From NCBI GenBank assembly GCA_963971225.1, contig OZ020269.1, forward strand, positions 28,623,783 through 28,687,782: a DNA stretch of 64,000 nt, written 5' to 3'. The notes under the pieces are model-generated. The model saw only the letters and a program-made list of their open reading frames with translations. It was not told the DNA's origin and did no database searches. The position numbers and the translations under genes are program-made. Below, in pieces: positions 24,101 through 33,700 of the stretch. Source of the DNA: Melieria omissa (lineage: Eukaryota; Arthropoda; Insecta; Diptera; Ulidiidae). Each line of letters begins with the position of its first letter. Positions within the stretch are counted from its first letter, which is position 1.

Positions 24101-27100
24101 TCCAAAAAGCTATGTTTGTTTTTATTTCAATTTGCTTGTGTTGGTAATTTTTAGTTGGTAATTTGCCCAACAGTCCGTAACACACCGTGTTGAATGTGCT
24201 CGCTCAAGTGTTTGTCATGGTCACATGTTTTTATTACTTTGTGTTTCTTTTTTAAGATCTTTTTTAAAAACTCTTATAAAATTTGCTTTTGCATTTCAGA
24301 ATTTTTCCAACCGTTGGCGTTATTTATATAGTCTCTTCCGGTCAAAAAATGATTAGTGTATGTTTCACAACACCAAACAAATATTATGATTAATTAGTTT
24401 TAAGCTGAAACAATTGGATGCATTTTTTATAAATATAAAAAAACACACTTGATTGGAATGCGTATGTTTTTTCTCATTTACATTTAGTATGAGTGCAACA
24501 AAAACTCAAACATTACACTTTATGATTTGTCAGATTTGAATTCATTCATGCACTGTGCACTGCATTTGTATTCAGTTGCAGCGGTTTAGTTATTCAACTT
24601 GCAATTGTTTATATAGTTAGGTATAAATATTGATTATTGAAAAAATATATATATATTCTTCTGTCGATTTCTATGTGATGTGTTATAGGTTTTACTGTTT
24701 GACTTTACAAAACATTAGTTTTTTTTTTAATATTACGATTGCCAAAACTACTCAAATGTGTTGCTAAGTGGATTTGGTTCACCAGAGATCTATGAAAAAA
24801 TTCGCCTCAGTGAACAGTTTTAAAAGTTTCAAAGTTGCAGTTCAAAGTTTTACCTAAACAGTTTTTTGCAGTTTTTACATTTTTAATATAAAAAATTCAT
24901 TATTTTAATTACTTACTTGGTGTAAAGTTTATTCTCAATATTTAAGATTTCAGTTTTGCAAATTTTTTCAGAGCTCAGCTCAGTTTAACTAAACTTTAGT
25001 GGCTTTTTAAAACGAATTTAATGAGAATGAGAATTTATGAGGATTTATGTGCAACAAGTTTATATGTAGTAAAGTTCATCCTAAAAATATGCCATTAAAA
25101 AAGCAGTGTTGTGGAAAATTGCTTTAATGGACAACGTTTGTTGTGCAAAGCAAAGTCCATGTAGATTCAAGCAATTACAGTGATGTCTGGGTATAGTGAA
25201 CTAATTATTGCAAGGCCTGTTCACTGTATTGAGGTTGTTCACTATATCAAGGGTAACATTTTGGTTCAAAAACTCGGTTTATTTGCTCAAAATACAATTT
25301 TTGTTTTTTGCTTGACAAATTATTCTATATTTAGAGGCTCGATGTCAAAATTTCGGTGATCACTATATCGTGTGATACTACGACTGTAGTAAATTTGGCT
25401 TGAAATTAACATTTTTTTGAAACTAAGACATGGTTCCTAAAAAATTGCAAAATGTGAAATTAAATTTTCTAATGAAAAACTGAAAATTTATTCAGTTTTA
25501 ATTTTATTTAAACTTATGCAATGATGAAAAAATTAGGATTTTAATGATTTTCTGTGTTCTTAGGTTTAATTGTACCCATCAACCCAGTTAGTTGCATAGT
25601 TTTCTCGGATAACATTGCGGTGGCCTGAGTTCATTCATTCATTTCAGTATAATTTTTAATTGTTTATGATAGTTTGCAATATTTGTATATCTTTCTTTGT
25701 AAAATTGCAATTGCTTCTTTATAAAAGTTGAAGCTGCTAGAGTTCTGGACAATTTAGTGGATTAATGTGCTTTGCAACCAAATTGATGTTTTTACTTTGG
25801 TACCAGTTAGCGATAGAAGCGGAGTAGTTCAGACGAGTTCAAATCCTTCCAAATATCTCTTTGTTGCAATCATTTTGAGTGGTTTTAAATGGTCCTCATC
25901 CAAAATGAAATCCTGTGTGCGTCACTGAGTAGTGGCATGTTGCTAAATGGAACCAAAACTTTACTAATTACTAAAAAAATTAGCCAATCAATAATTGCGT
26001 TCGTTTTGAAATGTTTTAAATGTTTGAGCGAAAAATTCTTCGCCTAAAATAAAAGTAAAATTTTTACAATAAGCCCTAAGCGAGCTTTGCAAAGTCAAAC
26101 TTGTGATAGAAAAAGTTATTGACAATTTGAAAAATATGTATACTCACATAGATCTGATGACTTGGGCCATACTTACTTAATATTGATTTGTAATAATGTG
26201 CAATTGTGTTTTATAGTTATAGCTTTTAGTTGACTGTTTATAGATGAACATTTTAATTAGTTTTAATTTATGATTTAGCAAACAATTCTAGGCCACAAAT
26301 AATAATTTTGATAAATATTGGGAGTACAAATAAGTATTGAGGGTTTTGTCTAGCTTTGAAAAAATTAATAACATAGAGAAATGTGGTGCAATGAATTTTA
26401 ATTTAAGTATTGTCCACCATTAGTTATGGTGCACTGCTTATTTTCAGTAAGCGTTTTCAGTAAATGTTTTCTTTTGAGAATTGAACCACTAAACGATGAC
26501 CGGAACAAGTGGTAGTCGAAAGAAGCCATGTGTGGTGATTACGGCGGGTGGGATAGGACATCCCATTGAAGCACCTACAAAGGTTCAAAGAGGACTTTGT
26601 AACATGTGGCCGAGCATTGTAGTGCAGAAAGATTACTTTGTTTTGTCTTTTCTTACTTGGCTCAATTGCATCAATTATTGTTGAAAAGATTTCGGTGTAG
26701 TAGAATAGATCACTCCGAACTGATCCCACCCAATGCACAGCATTAGTTTCCTGCATAAATATTCAGTTTGGATATTGAAGTTAAAGTATGGACAGACTTA
26801 TGGATATTCTGGGATTTTAAGGTCATTTGAGAGGACGGCTACAGAGTATCAATTTGACTCCAGCACCTGGATCGCATGCCTGGAGTTTTTTTATGCGCTC
26901 CTTTACTTCTTATCCCACAAGGGAGGAATGGAAAACTATGGGTGTAATGAGAGACGCTTCCATCACCGTTTTCAGCGACGGCTGCTGAACTAATCCGTGA
27001 CAATGAATTATGCACACAGATGTCTCACTCTTTGAAGATAGTCAGTCATGAAATCAATGGTAGTGTAGAATTGCGGCACTGTGCTTCAAAGCTAGGTTTT

Positions 27101-29130
27101 GGGCCACTTTGGAGTAGCAGGGAACGAAGCAGCGGACGAGATTGCAAGAAAGAGACTTGCAAGGAGAAGACTCTGTGCTTCCTCCGATATCTGAAGTGTA
27201 AATGTATATTGACAGGTTGAGCAAAAGAAACATTGAGTCCTCTTGGCGCAGCCGAATGGATTGTAGCATCTGTCGGACACTATGGCCCTCCCTTTCCTTG
27301 AGAAAAATGCAATTTGTAGTGTCCCTAAGTCGAACCTCTTTTAGACGGCTCACTGGAGTCATCACTGGACACTGCGCCATTGGATCTATGCTTATCAAAT
27401 GACGCCTTTCGTCCAGTGATGCTTGCAGAAGCTGTGGAGATGAAAAACCAGAAACATTTCAATACTTCCTGTGTCACTGCCCGGTTCTGCAGGAACGCCG
27501 ACTCCGTACCGTGGCTTGAAATTCCGGATCCGCTCTCCTCACAAGAAGTAACTCACAATGAGCCAATTTGGCTTCCGAATGCAAGTGCGGCTTTTGCGCT
27601 GCCCACACGCTTCCCTACCTAACCTAACTTATGGACAGACGTAGACACGATTTTCTGTGTTTTAAGTTGTGGTGTCCCGTTAAAATTCCATGCAAAAAAA
27701 ACCTTCCAATTTTACTTTTGAAGCAGTAAATCGATGTAAAAAAAACCACGTTGGAACCCAATTTCTTTGTTTTTGTTTTTGCACTATGTAAGCCCACGGT
27801 TTTGTGATGGTTTAAAATCGCTTATTCAGTCATCCCCAAGATAGTTAGTTAGTTATAGTTTTATTATTAAACAGTGTTACAAAAGCTGCAATAATTACAT
27901 TAATCACTTATATTAACATTGTTCAATAAAGCTACATTCTATAGTTCAGAGACCTAGTGGCGAATGCAGGCTGCATAAAAGTTGATACACAGATATCATA
28001 CATGGGGTCTTAGTTTCTAATATGAATAAAAAAGGAAGATTTTAGCGCGATCCACTTGAGCTGGACATGACTATTGGTGTAGTAACGTCCTCTGACTCCC
28101 CGCCTTCAAAATTTACTGTCTTTACGGTCTCCGTTCGTGGTCATTTTTGCTTGTGTTAAAATCGTCACTTTTTAAAAATGTTAGAACCAGATTTTATGGT
28201 TTTATTGGTGAAGCATGTTTGACACAGCAATCGATGGTCACTTGTCCTTTCCAGCTGCACATTTCATTAGATGAAAACAAATAGCAACTCTTCAAGCAAA
28301 TTGTGCCTTACTGCCACAAAAGTGGATATGGTTAGACCGCTAAGAATTAAAATCGTTCATACTTTAGCAAAATGACACTCACCAATTTGCAGATGGAAAT
28401 AATGACACTTAACCCTTTTGCTACAGATTTTTACTGGGGATAGTTAAAATTATAAATTTTGTATTAACAACATTCCAGAAGAAATTTTTTAATTTTTATA
28501 CTCGGACCCTGTATTTTAGAGTGTTTTTCTATGAGAGCAACCACATAGTTGTGGCTGTAATAATTACTTTAACATAATATTTCTTCATTTACTTTAGCCA
28601 AAATTAAAAAAAATATATCTTAATTGAAAGAGAACGTCAAATTAATAATTTATCTATTTTTTCTGCTTCTTCTTCCTTTGCTATTTCAAGATATACTTAA
28701 AAAAAAACGTGTATACTTTCTTTTTACTAATTTCGTATTTTTTCAAAAACTTCAAACTATTCCAAGGACCAACATAAAATGTATTCTTGAAACCACAGAG
28801 GGTCACACGTCCATAAAATAGCATGTTGCCATATGGCAAAAAAATAGCGAAAGGGTTAAACATGAACACATTTAAAAGATAATTCAAAGCTATTAAATTC
28901 TATTTGCACCATTTTTTTTTAAATCCCTCAAAACGTATATGTAATTTCATATTCCTAAAAATCTCGAGCAAATGACAACAATTGCAAATAAATTGTATGA
29001 ATTTTAGAGTTCCGATATGAATGCACGTCAGCTGAACGCATCGGCGCCCAAGAAGTTCAACGACTTACTGGGCGAAGAGAACGGCGAGAATCCGGACAAT
29101 GTTGCGCCCTCGGCAGCGCACAATCACTAA
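55..29130 (+). CDS. Pdk: Pyruvate dehydrogenase kinase, mitochondrial (seven coding exons)
   Basis: Coding exons are 55-157, 19447-19654, 19959-20149, 22060-22409, 22477-22701, 22759-22857 and 29008-29130. All junctions are GT-AG and keep frame, giving 432 residues, normal for the family (about 400-430). The enzyme phosphorylates the E1-alpha subunit of the pyruvate dehydrogenase complex in the mitochondrial matrix and switches it off. Visible motifs: conserved His116 in the N-terminal helical domain; GHKL ATP-site N-box around Glu246/Lys249/Asn250; G1 box DQGGG (287-291); G2 box GYGYGLP (323-329); GYGTD (349-353); and the C-terminal DW pair (388-389) known from PDK dimers. The first ATG has a good fly context (CAAAATG). 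The N terminus has Arg and no acidic residue before Asp16, compatible with import. Introns 1 (19.3 kb) and 6 (6.1 kb) are packed with repeats. The exon 4-6 block is markedly GC-richer than its surroundings. Confidence 0.95.
204..220. repeat. (TG)n microsatellite in Pdk intron 1
   Basis: About eight TG units, 47 bp after the exon 1 donor. Confidence 0.9.
2683..2915 (-). mobile_element. LINE reverse-transcriptase C-terminal fragment
   Basis: The minus strand reads [19 protein letters not shown] followed by a degraded tail ending YGQLSK. The basic RRxxGRPxxRWxDxVExD pattern is the usual C-terminal end of non-LTR reverse transcriptase ORFs. The same family is found on the + strand at 40840-41010 ([20 protein letters not shown]). 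Both are short relics without an intact domain. Confidence 0.7.
3691..3865. mobile_element. Palindromic MITE-like element (175 bp)
   Basis: Long terminal inverted repeats of about 43 bp: CACCTAATTCTG then ACACGGTCTTTTTTACACGG at the left, and the reverse complement at the right. The middle is AT-rich and repeats the GTGTAAAAA motif. No coding capacity. Target duplication is not clear; a family cannot be assigned. Confidence 0.75.
7782..8524 (-). mobile_element. Mariner element, 743 bp, internally deleted
   Basis: 30-bp terminal inverted repeats beginning TCAGGTGTACAACTTTGC, perfectly repeated at both ends, flanked by TA (7780-7781, 8525-8526). Length is about 60% of a full mariner (about 1.3 kb). 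The transposase frame runs on the minus strand. The TIRs and leader match the partial element at 63826-64000, so this is a recent family in this genome. Confidence 0.93.
7867..8352 (-). CDS. Deleted mariner transposase, HTH fused to C-terminal catalytic half
   Basis: An uninterrupted 161-codon frame from ATG (8352) encodes [17 protein letters not shown] and the first helix-turn-helix ending in CREWFQ, then jumps directly to [21 protein letters not shown]. It continues through [18 protein letters not shown] to the C terminus. Full-length mariner transposases are about 345 residues. Two catalytic Asp of the D,D34D triad are present (in QHDNARPH and SPDVAPSD); the first Asp and the second HTH are missing. 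It cannot be an active transposase. Whether the protein is made is unknown. Confidence 0.88.
   Translation of the reverse strand: MSVYVPNSRHLREVLLFCYNSKKNAAEAHRMLSETYGDAALSERTCREWFQQRPQYQERHDKVILQHDNARPHVAKVVKKYLETLKWEVLPHPPYSPDVAPSDFHLFRSMAHGLADQHFQSFEELKKWIASWIASKGDSFFRAGIRKLPERWEKVVASDGQ
10949..11671. mobile_element. TTAA-flanked non-autonomous element (723 bp)
   Basis: Near-perfect inverted ends of at least 22 bp (GGGAAGGCTCCCCTGG and reverse complement), flanked by TTAA at 10945-10948 and 11672-11675. A TTAA duplication is the signature of piggyBac-type insertion. No transposase frame: a 78-residue minus-strand frame inside shows no domain. The right side abuts a TTAGG-like tail at 11676. 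Confidence 0.85.
11676..11830 (-). mobile_element. Retroelement 3'-end relic with CCTAA-type tail
   Basis: Read on the minus strand the segment ends in CCTAACCTAAC exactly next to the TTAA of the preceding element. The upstream part is not clearly coding. The call rests on the tail shared with LINEs and a SINE elsewhere in the window. Confidence 0.4.
12110..12495 (+). mobile_element. tRNA-derived SINE (386 bp) with 15-bp target duplication
   Basis: The 73-bp head (12111-12183) is tRNA-like, with an A-box (TAGTCCAGTCGG) and a perfect B-box (GGTTCGATTCC). The body contains CTCATCTACTTCTATCC, also found in the second copy at 31250-31367. The 3' end is CATAACGTAACCTAAC. A 15-bp direct repeat, CTATTGTGCTGTGTG, flanks it at 12095-12109 and 12496-12510. 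The tRNA stem regions pair poorly, so it is not a functional tRNA gene. Confidence 0.9.
14281..14492. mobile_element. TTAA-flanked MITE (212 bp)
   Basis: Ends CCCTAATTCCCAGA (left) and reverse complement CCCTAATTTCCAGA (right), plus inner inverted copies of CAGAAGTGAG and CAGTCTCAC. TTAA lies at 14277-14280 and 14493-14496. Non-coding; a piggyBac-type non-autonomous element by its duplication. Confidence 0.85.
18640..18715. mobile_element. Possible solo end of the TGTTGCCCTGTG element family
   Basis: The segment ending GATTTTGTTGCCCTGTGT matches the right terminus of the element at 45209-45727. No partner end was found nearby, so this is a truncated copy or chance similarity over a short span. 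Confidence 0.45.
19447..19654 (+). CDS. Pdk: Pdk coding exon 2
   Basis: Bounded by TTGCAG and GTGAGT. It encodes the helical domain segment containing [17 protein letters not shown] and ending in the YSNLQR region, typical of the N-terminal BCDHK adaptor-kinase domain. Confidence 0.95.
19959..20149 (+). CDS. Pdk: Pdk coding exon 3
   Basis: Bounded by CAATAG and GTAAGT. It carries [17 protein letters not shown], with the conserved His (residue 116, matching the His near 115 of mammalian PDK2), and [12 protein letters not shown]. Reading through the donor would stop after 19 further codons, and an intronic AATAAA lies just downstream near 20222. Confidence 0.95.
20250..20535. repeat. Degenerate T/A-rich tandem repeat in Pdk intron 3
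   Basis: Repeats of about 26-30 bp built on TTATTTTTTATTTCTTCT followed by an A-run and ACTTAG or AGT. At least five recognisable units with variable A-run length. Non-coding. Confidence 0.7.
21207..21378. repeat. Direct duplication of a ~60-bp segment (Pdk intron 3)
   Basis: TACATCGTCTGGGAAATC through CACGAAAGCAATTC (21207-21268) recurs with about 90% identity at 21318-21378. The spacer is about 50 bp. Confidence 0.75.
21590..21790. repeat. Diverged tandem pair (~95 bp units)
   Basis: Two successive units share GAATGTGCTC or AAATGTGCTC, CTTATNTCA, CGAAAGTG or TGAAATTG, and AAGATTNAGTAAGATTA. Non-coding, within Pdk intron 3. Confidence 0.5.
22060..22409 (+). CDS. Pdk: Pdk coding exon 4 (N-box)
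   Basis: Bounded by TTCAG and GTCAGT. It encodes TLLFGQ, the [12 protein letters not shown] segment, [21 protein letters not shown] (the ATP-site N-box with Glu246 and Asn250) and ends in EDICVK. It is GC-rich relative to the flanking introns, as expected of conserved coding sequence. Confidence 0.96.
22477..22701 (+). CDS. Pdk: Pdk coding exon 5 (G1/G2 boxes)
   Basis: Preceded by a short 67-bp intron with a pyrimidine tract and TTGCAG. It encodes ISDQGGGIP (G1), the MYSTAP lid segment, [16 protein letters not shown] (G2) and [11 protein letters not shown]. This is the core of the GHKL ATPase fold. Confidence 0.96.
22759..22857 (+). CDS. Pdk: Pdk coding exon 6 (DW motif)
   Basis: Preceded by a 57-bp intron ending TTGTAG. 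It encodes [15 protein letters not shown] and ends GDWSNQ, with the conserved Asp-Trp pair. The donor is GTAAAG; if unused, the frame continues 11 codons ([11 protein letters not shown]) to a TAG at about 22891, so an alternative short C terminus is possible. Confidence 0.92.
25178..25386. mobile_element. pogo/Tigger-like non-autonomous element (209 bp)
   Basis: Inverted ends start CAGTGATGTC (left) and CAGTCGTAGT (right, reverse complement), each followed by an ATAGTGA motif, and flanked by TA (25176-25177 and 25387-25388). CAGT termini with TA duplication are typical of the pogo branch of Tc1/mariner. No coding frame. Confidence 0.65.
26400..26756 (-). mobile_element. Decayed mariner transposase fragment
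   Basis: The minus strand encodes [13 protein letters not shown] (catalytic Asp replaced by Tyr), then after a frameshift [17 protein letters not shown], the usual C-terminal D34D region of mariner (first Asp of that block changed). No terminal repeats were found. It lies in Pdk intron 6 directly before the LINE insertion. Confidence 0.8.
26798..27629 (+). mobile_element. 5'-truncated non-LTR retrotransposon with 11-bp target duplication
   Basis: Frameshifted remnant of a LINE 3' half. An RNase H-like stretch resembles [16 protein letters not shown] around 27105-27150, and a cysteine motif reads [12 protein letters not shown]...CHCP near 27420-27485 (the usual His is Tyr). It ends with a CCTAACCTAAC tail. 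TATGGACAGAC is repeated at 26787-26797 and 27630-27640, marking the target duplication. Several stops show it is inactive. The RNase H plus CCHC layout fits the I/R1/Jockey-type clades; the exact clade is unresolved. Confidence 0.85.
28413..28855. mobile_element. TTAA-flanked non-autonomous element, copy B (443 bp)
   Basis: Ends CCCTTTTGCTA and (reverse complement) CCCTTTCGCTA, with TTAA at 28409-28412 and 28856-28859. Same family as 7549-8683 and 35688-36217. Non-coding; inside Pdk intron 6. Confidence 0.9.
29008..29130 (+). CDS. Pdk: Pdk coding exon 7 (C-terminal tail)
   Basis: The acceptor ATTTTAG at 29007 is in phase with exon 6. It encodes [24 protein letters not shown], then an Asn/Pro/Ala-rich end and TAA. 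This tail lies beyond the conserved DW motif and is the least conserved part of the family, so the call rests on phase, splice sites and an in-frame stop more than on homology. Confidence 0.85.
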   Translation, partial: SSDMNARQLNASAPKKFNDLLGEENGENPDNVAPSAAHNH

Positions 29131-29745
29131 GCGACCGTCGAACAAATGAAGCAACAACATTCAAGTCCAAGCAACAAGCAGGTACACGACAGGGCTAACA
29201 ACTAACAGCTTTGCAACAAGTAGTCAAATGTAGCGAACTAACGAGGAGCAACAAAACCTTAGCGGCAGCGTGAAGAAGAAGAAGCATTTCGTCAAGTGTG
29301 CCGCAAAGAAACATTCCAGCGCCCAAAACGCACTTTTTGCAGTGAACGTGACGTCATGTCTACAACTACAAAAACACAAATACAAATGCAAATACAAATG
29401 CAAAAACATATTCAAACACACAAATGGCAACCTCAAGGCCAGCTGGCTCCACTGGCGAGTAGCTGATCTTAGTACGATAAACAAACACACACACACACAA
29501 ACACATCGGCACTATTTATACTTGTGAACGAATTGAAGAAATGACAGCAGCAGGATTGCAAAATCACATTCTAACTATTGACAGTTTTATTGACGGCGCC
29601 CTGATGGGGCGTGGCTTTCTACATGTATTATTGTACCCATTGATGTTTTGTTTTTTTGTATGTGTGTGTAGCGAACAAGGCAAAAGAAAATCAAAGAGAC
29701 GTTTATTACATTTAAGTAAATAAAAAACTACTGAAAACTAAGAAA
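29131..29745 (+). other. Pdk: Pdk 3' UTR with candidate poly(A) signal
   Basis: Non-coding sequence after the Pdk stop, with CA repeats near 29487-29502. AATAAA occurs at 29719-29724, so the end coordinate is an estimate from usual cleavage distance. ced-6 comes from the other direction immediately beyond. Confidence 0.6.
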
Positions 29746-30719
29746 ACAATTTCTCTTTTTATTTATTCCGTTCTAGCATATAACGTACAACGTACATAAT
29801 AATCATAATAATAATATAATAATAATAATAATAACATTGCATACTATCATATAAGGGTTTGTTGTTTGTTTTTGTTTATGTTTCTGTTTATATAGAATGT
29901 TCAATTCATTTAAATTACTTTACAAATGTTTAATTATTACAAAAAAAGTTACAACTTTCGCTTGCGTGAACAGGATACAGTTTGGGGGAGGGGGGACGCG
30001 TCTAATATGTGTTATTACTATCACTTTGCTCAACATCAACGACATCACTTTTCTTCTACAAAACTCAATAATAATTATAATAATAATAATAGTACAAATA
30101 AAAATAATAAATTTGCATAGATTCTTTTATATAGAGTACAACATATCCATATAAAAATAATAAATAAAATAATACAGAGTAATCATCATATAATCGTAGT
30201 GGGGCATATTAAATAAACATTGGTTGGCGTAAGCAGCGCAATAGTAAAATTAATTAATGCTGTTCGATTACAATTTACTTACAAGTGGAGCAGAAACAAA
30301 CGAGCGAAAGTTATTGAGGAAGACAAACAGAGAGAGAGTGAAGAAATTAAGAAAAATAGTTACATGTTGTCTGTACTTAGCTGTGTATGTGTGTGTATTT
30401 TGTGTTTACTACACTCGTGTTGATATACATAATTATTTCAATAATCGTACATTATAAACGTAAACATAACAGTATTCGATGCAAATATAGTATAACTGTT
30501 TTCTCTTTAGTACAACTAAACTTCTACAGGTTGTCTGCTGGCAGAGACAGGGGAAAGCAAGTGGAACTTTTTGATATTTTGTTTAACTTTTTTTCAATGT
30601 TATTTTTTGTTTTTTTGATTTGCAAGTTGTTTGACAGATGACAGAATTTGGCAACAATATGGAATGTATTACGATACAAACAAACGAAAAATGTTTTTGG
30701 GGGCAAATAAATGGACTGC
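29745..30719 (-). other. ced-6: ced-6 3' UTR with candidate poly(A) signals
   Basis: Two overlapping minus-strand AATAAA hexamers lie at 29758-29767, about 950 bp past the ced-6 stop. The stretch is AT-rich with AAT and TAA runs and no coding frame of note. The boundary is inferred. Confidence 0.5.
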
Positions 30720-30779
30720 TTACTTCCGCAGTGGATCCAAACTCTCCAGCGTAAAATCATCAACATTCATTAGTTTATT
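30720..30779 (-). CDS. ced-6: ced-6 coding exon 6 (last 19 residues)
   Basis: A tiny terminal exon after a 2.9-kb intron. The acceptor is TTTTTTTCAG, and the frame from exon 5 gives NKLMNVDDFTLESLDPLRK and TAA. The phase-0 fit, strong acceptor and structured C terminus support it. Confidence 0.85.
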   Translation of the reverse strand, partial: NKLMNVDDFTLESLDPLRK

Positions 30780-33700
30780 CTGAAAAAAAGCAAAAGGAGA
30801 AATATAAAATATTCGGTTTTTTAATTTTAAGAGCTCAGAAATTCAGTTATACTTATATGATGAATAAAAATATTGTATATTAATAATATATCTGTGGTCA
30901 TATGGAAGACTAGCTTAACCCTTTCGGGACTACTGAGATAATACGTCCCAGCAGGTTTTTAATGCCCCTCAAAACAATTATTTAAATTATTTAAAAAATA
31001 TATTTAAATCTCACGACCCACACAAAATATTTTTTCGATTTCAATGTTCCCGCATAAAAAGATGATTTCAGAATATGTGAGCATGAGAATAATTCTACTG
31101 AGAGTTTTTTACATTTCAAAACTTAACTCTGTCCCGAAAAAGTTAAGTCGAATATTTCAGTTTAAAAACCCTGTGGACAAAATGTGTGTTCGAAATAATG
31201 CATTTTTGTTTCAAAAGACTTAAATTAAACGGATGAATAAATTCGACCCCGAATTCATGTGGATAGCGATAGAAGTAGATGAGTTGTTCACCAGCCCGAG
31301 CCAGGAATCGAACCTGGAGCCTTTGGTATGAGAAGCCAGCGCGCTACCCGCTTGACTATCGAGGCCGGTTTTCTTCTTTTGGTATTTAAATCATCAAACA
31401 TTTTCCTAAGAAGTGTGCACACGACATTTGAAGTCGCCACGCCTAATACTAACTTATAACGGGTTAAATAAATTTTGTAGAAATATTTTTTTAATTACAG
31501 AAATTTTTTTTTATATTTATGGAAAAATACAAAATTATTACATTTTGATTTTATTTAACCATTATTAAAGAAACAGGGTTTTGATCAAACGTGCCCAATT
31601 CGTAGACTTCAATTAGAACACAAACTTTCCCTGATATCGCTGCAAAATATTGGAAATTCTTTTTTTGGGATAACAGTAAAATTTTTGTAATTTGCTTTGA
31701 ATTCACTTCTGAAAATATTAATTTGTTGTTGCCTAATTAAATTAAACTCATAAATCAATCGTAGCTTTTGCTATAAGATGATAAATAGGTAAAGTTGCCC
31801 TCAGGCAACTTTGGGGTCAAAAGGGTTAAAGCCCCTTGGCTTCACTAAAGCGCCCAACTCAATGATATTTCAAATCTTTTATGCAGACTTCAGGTAATCC
31901 ATATGGCCAAAGATATATATATGATATACTCGTGAGGTGTGGTAAAAAGAAATCCATTATTTTTTGTAAGGAATTGAAGGCATCATTAAGTGTAGTTAGA
32001 ATGATTCGATTTATGTTATTTAGGCATCGTTTTGTACGATAACTTGCTGCCGTTTTGAAGGTACTTTCATTATGACTCTCTAATAGGAATCCTTGTTCTG
32101 GGATAGTCGATTTTCACAAGCTTCTCTTGAGGCAAAAACGTTCACCATAAACATAAACAGGTGGAAAGTACTTAATGTGAGGTCCATACTATAACGTGGA
32201 TGTATAAGAACTTCCTAAACCAAACTCCTAGAGTGTCTGACGAGTCATTGTCGATGTGTGTCGACTCATTAAATTCAATTCCCATCCACAATTGGCCAAA
32301 GCTGGCCGGTTATGGCAGAATGCTTCCCTCAGGCGGTTCATATGTTCTTGCTGACTGTCAATCCTGGCTTGGCAACCGTTTGCGCCAGCTCACCACATTT
32401 CGACGACGACTGTTTTCATTTGACTGTGATCCACTCATTGATCCCCTTCCAGTTGAATGATCCATTTGATTATCAGTCATCATTTACTTTGATGACTAGA
32501 TTGAAGTTGAAAATTCAATCCCTGAGTTTTTTTTTTTGCATTTACTCGTGTGGCACCCTACATCAATCTTCTTTTTGAATGATCCCAAACGGGTTTTTAG
32601 CTTCTTGGAAATCGAAACAGTGCTTACATGATGGACCGACTCTACGATTCCAATGATTTTATTGACATTTTCGACAATTAGCCTTCCAGAGCTTATTCCT
32701 TGCTTCCTTAACTTCAAAATAACCCCAACAGAATTCACAAAAATTGCGCATGATTGAATGTTAAAGTATCAAGACCACAGACATAATTCGCAGTCGTGTG
32801 ACTTTGCTTTTACGTCTTTGTCGAAAAAAAAAAACTATAAAATATGGCGTATTGTTTTTTTGCTGGAGTCAATCTTTGATTAAACAAAACTAAGTCGAGC
32901 AATCAGACAACTTTCTGAGAACGCAAGATACAGATTACTTAATCCATTTAATTTAAAACTTGGATTTCTTTTTACTACATCTTAGATTGGCGCACGCCCG
33001 GAGATTATTGGTGGTTCAAAATATATGTTTTCAAAATATATGTTCAAAATATATGTTTTTCACATAAATTGTGGGTGGGCAAATATGGTTTTAGATGCAA
33101 ATCACGTGTGCGTTACTTTCATCTAACATATACAGTCTCGATTTATATAAAAATTATGTTTCTTTCAGTGCAATATTAGGTTGTGATTTTTTTTAAATTT
33201 CGATTCTCTAATCGGTATTAATAACCTGTAAATGGTTTCGAAAAATTGTTTATAAAGTCAAATAGAATAATAAGAAATTGATTTAAACAAGTTTTTAAAA
33301 TTTTAATACAAATTTTTTAAAAAGAAGAAAGTAATTTATAAAAAGAAAATTTGTAATTTTTCAAAAATGCAAATATCGTTATACGACTTAATGAATTTTA
33401 TTATTATTATTACATTACATTTTTATATATTTTATTTAGCAATAGCTTTAAGTCCTGTTTTGAAAGCCAATTTTCAATTGCCATACATTTAGTACACAAT
33501 TGAATAAATATATAAACTTTATTTTATGTTATTTTTTTTTATAAAATGGTGACCGAAATTTTGTAATACACTGATAACTGACATAAAATTACAAATTTCG
33601 TATTGCCAGCTCAATCAATTCGACTTGTCGCTTTGAACGTAGCGCCCCATCATTGTTCGACATGAATTACTCACCTTAAAAATACTGGGCCCGTTCAATT

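Larger units (their letters stand above)
22858..29007 (+). other. Pdk intron 6 (6.1 kb)
   Basis: Donor GTAAAG, acceptor TTTTAG. It contains a pogo-like element, a decayed mariner piece, a 5'-truncated LINE with a target duplication and a TTAA-flanked element (listed separately). The stretches 22900-25170, 25390-26390 and 27650-28405 are AT-rich and show nothing I recognise. Confidence 0.8.

Noticed and set aside
31294..31367. Functional tRNA gene on the minus strand
   Set aside because: Same family as the SINE head at 12111; anticodon-stem pairing is broken and the downstream sequence is the SINE body.
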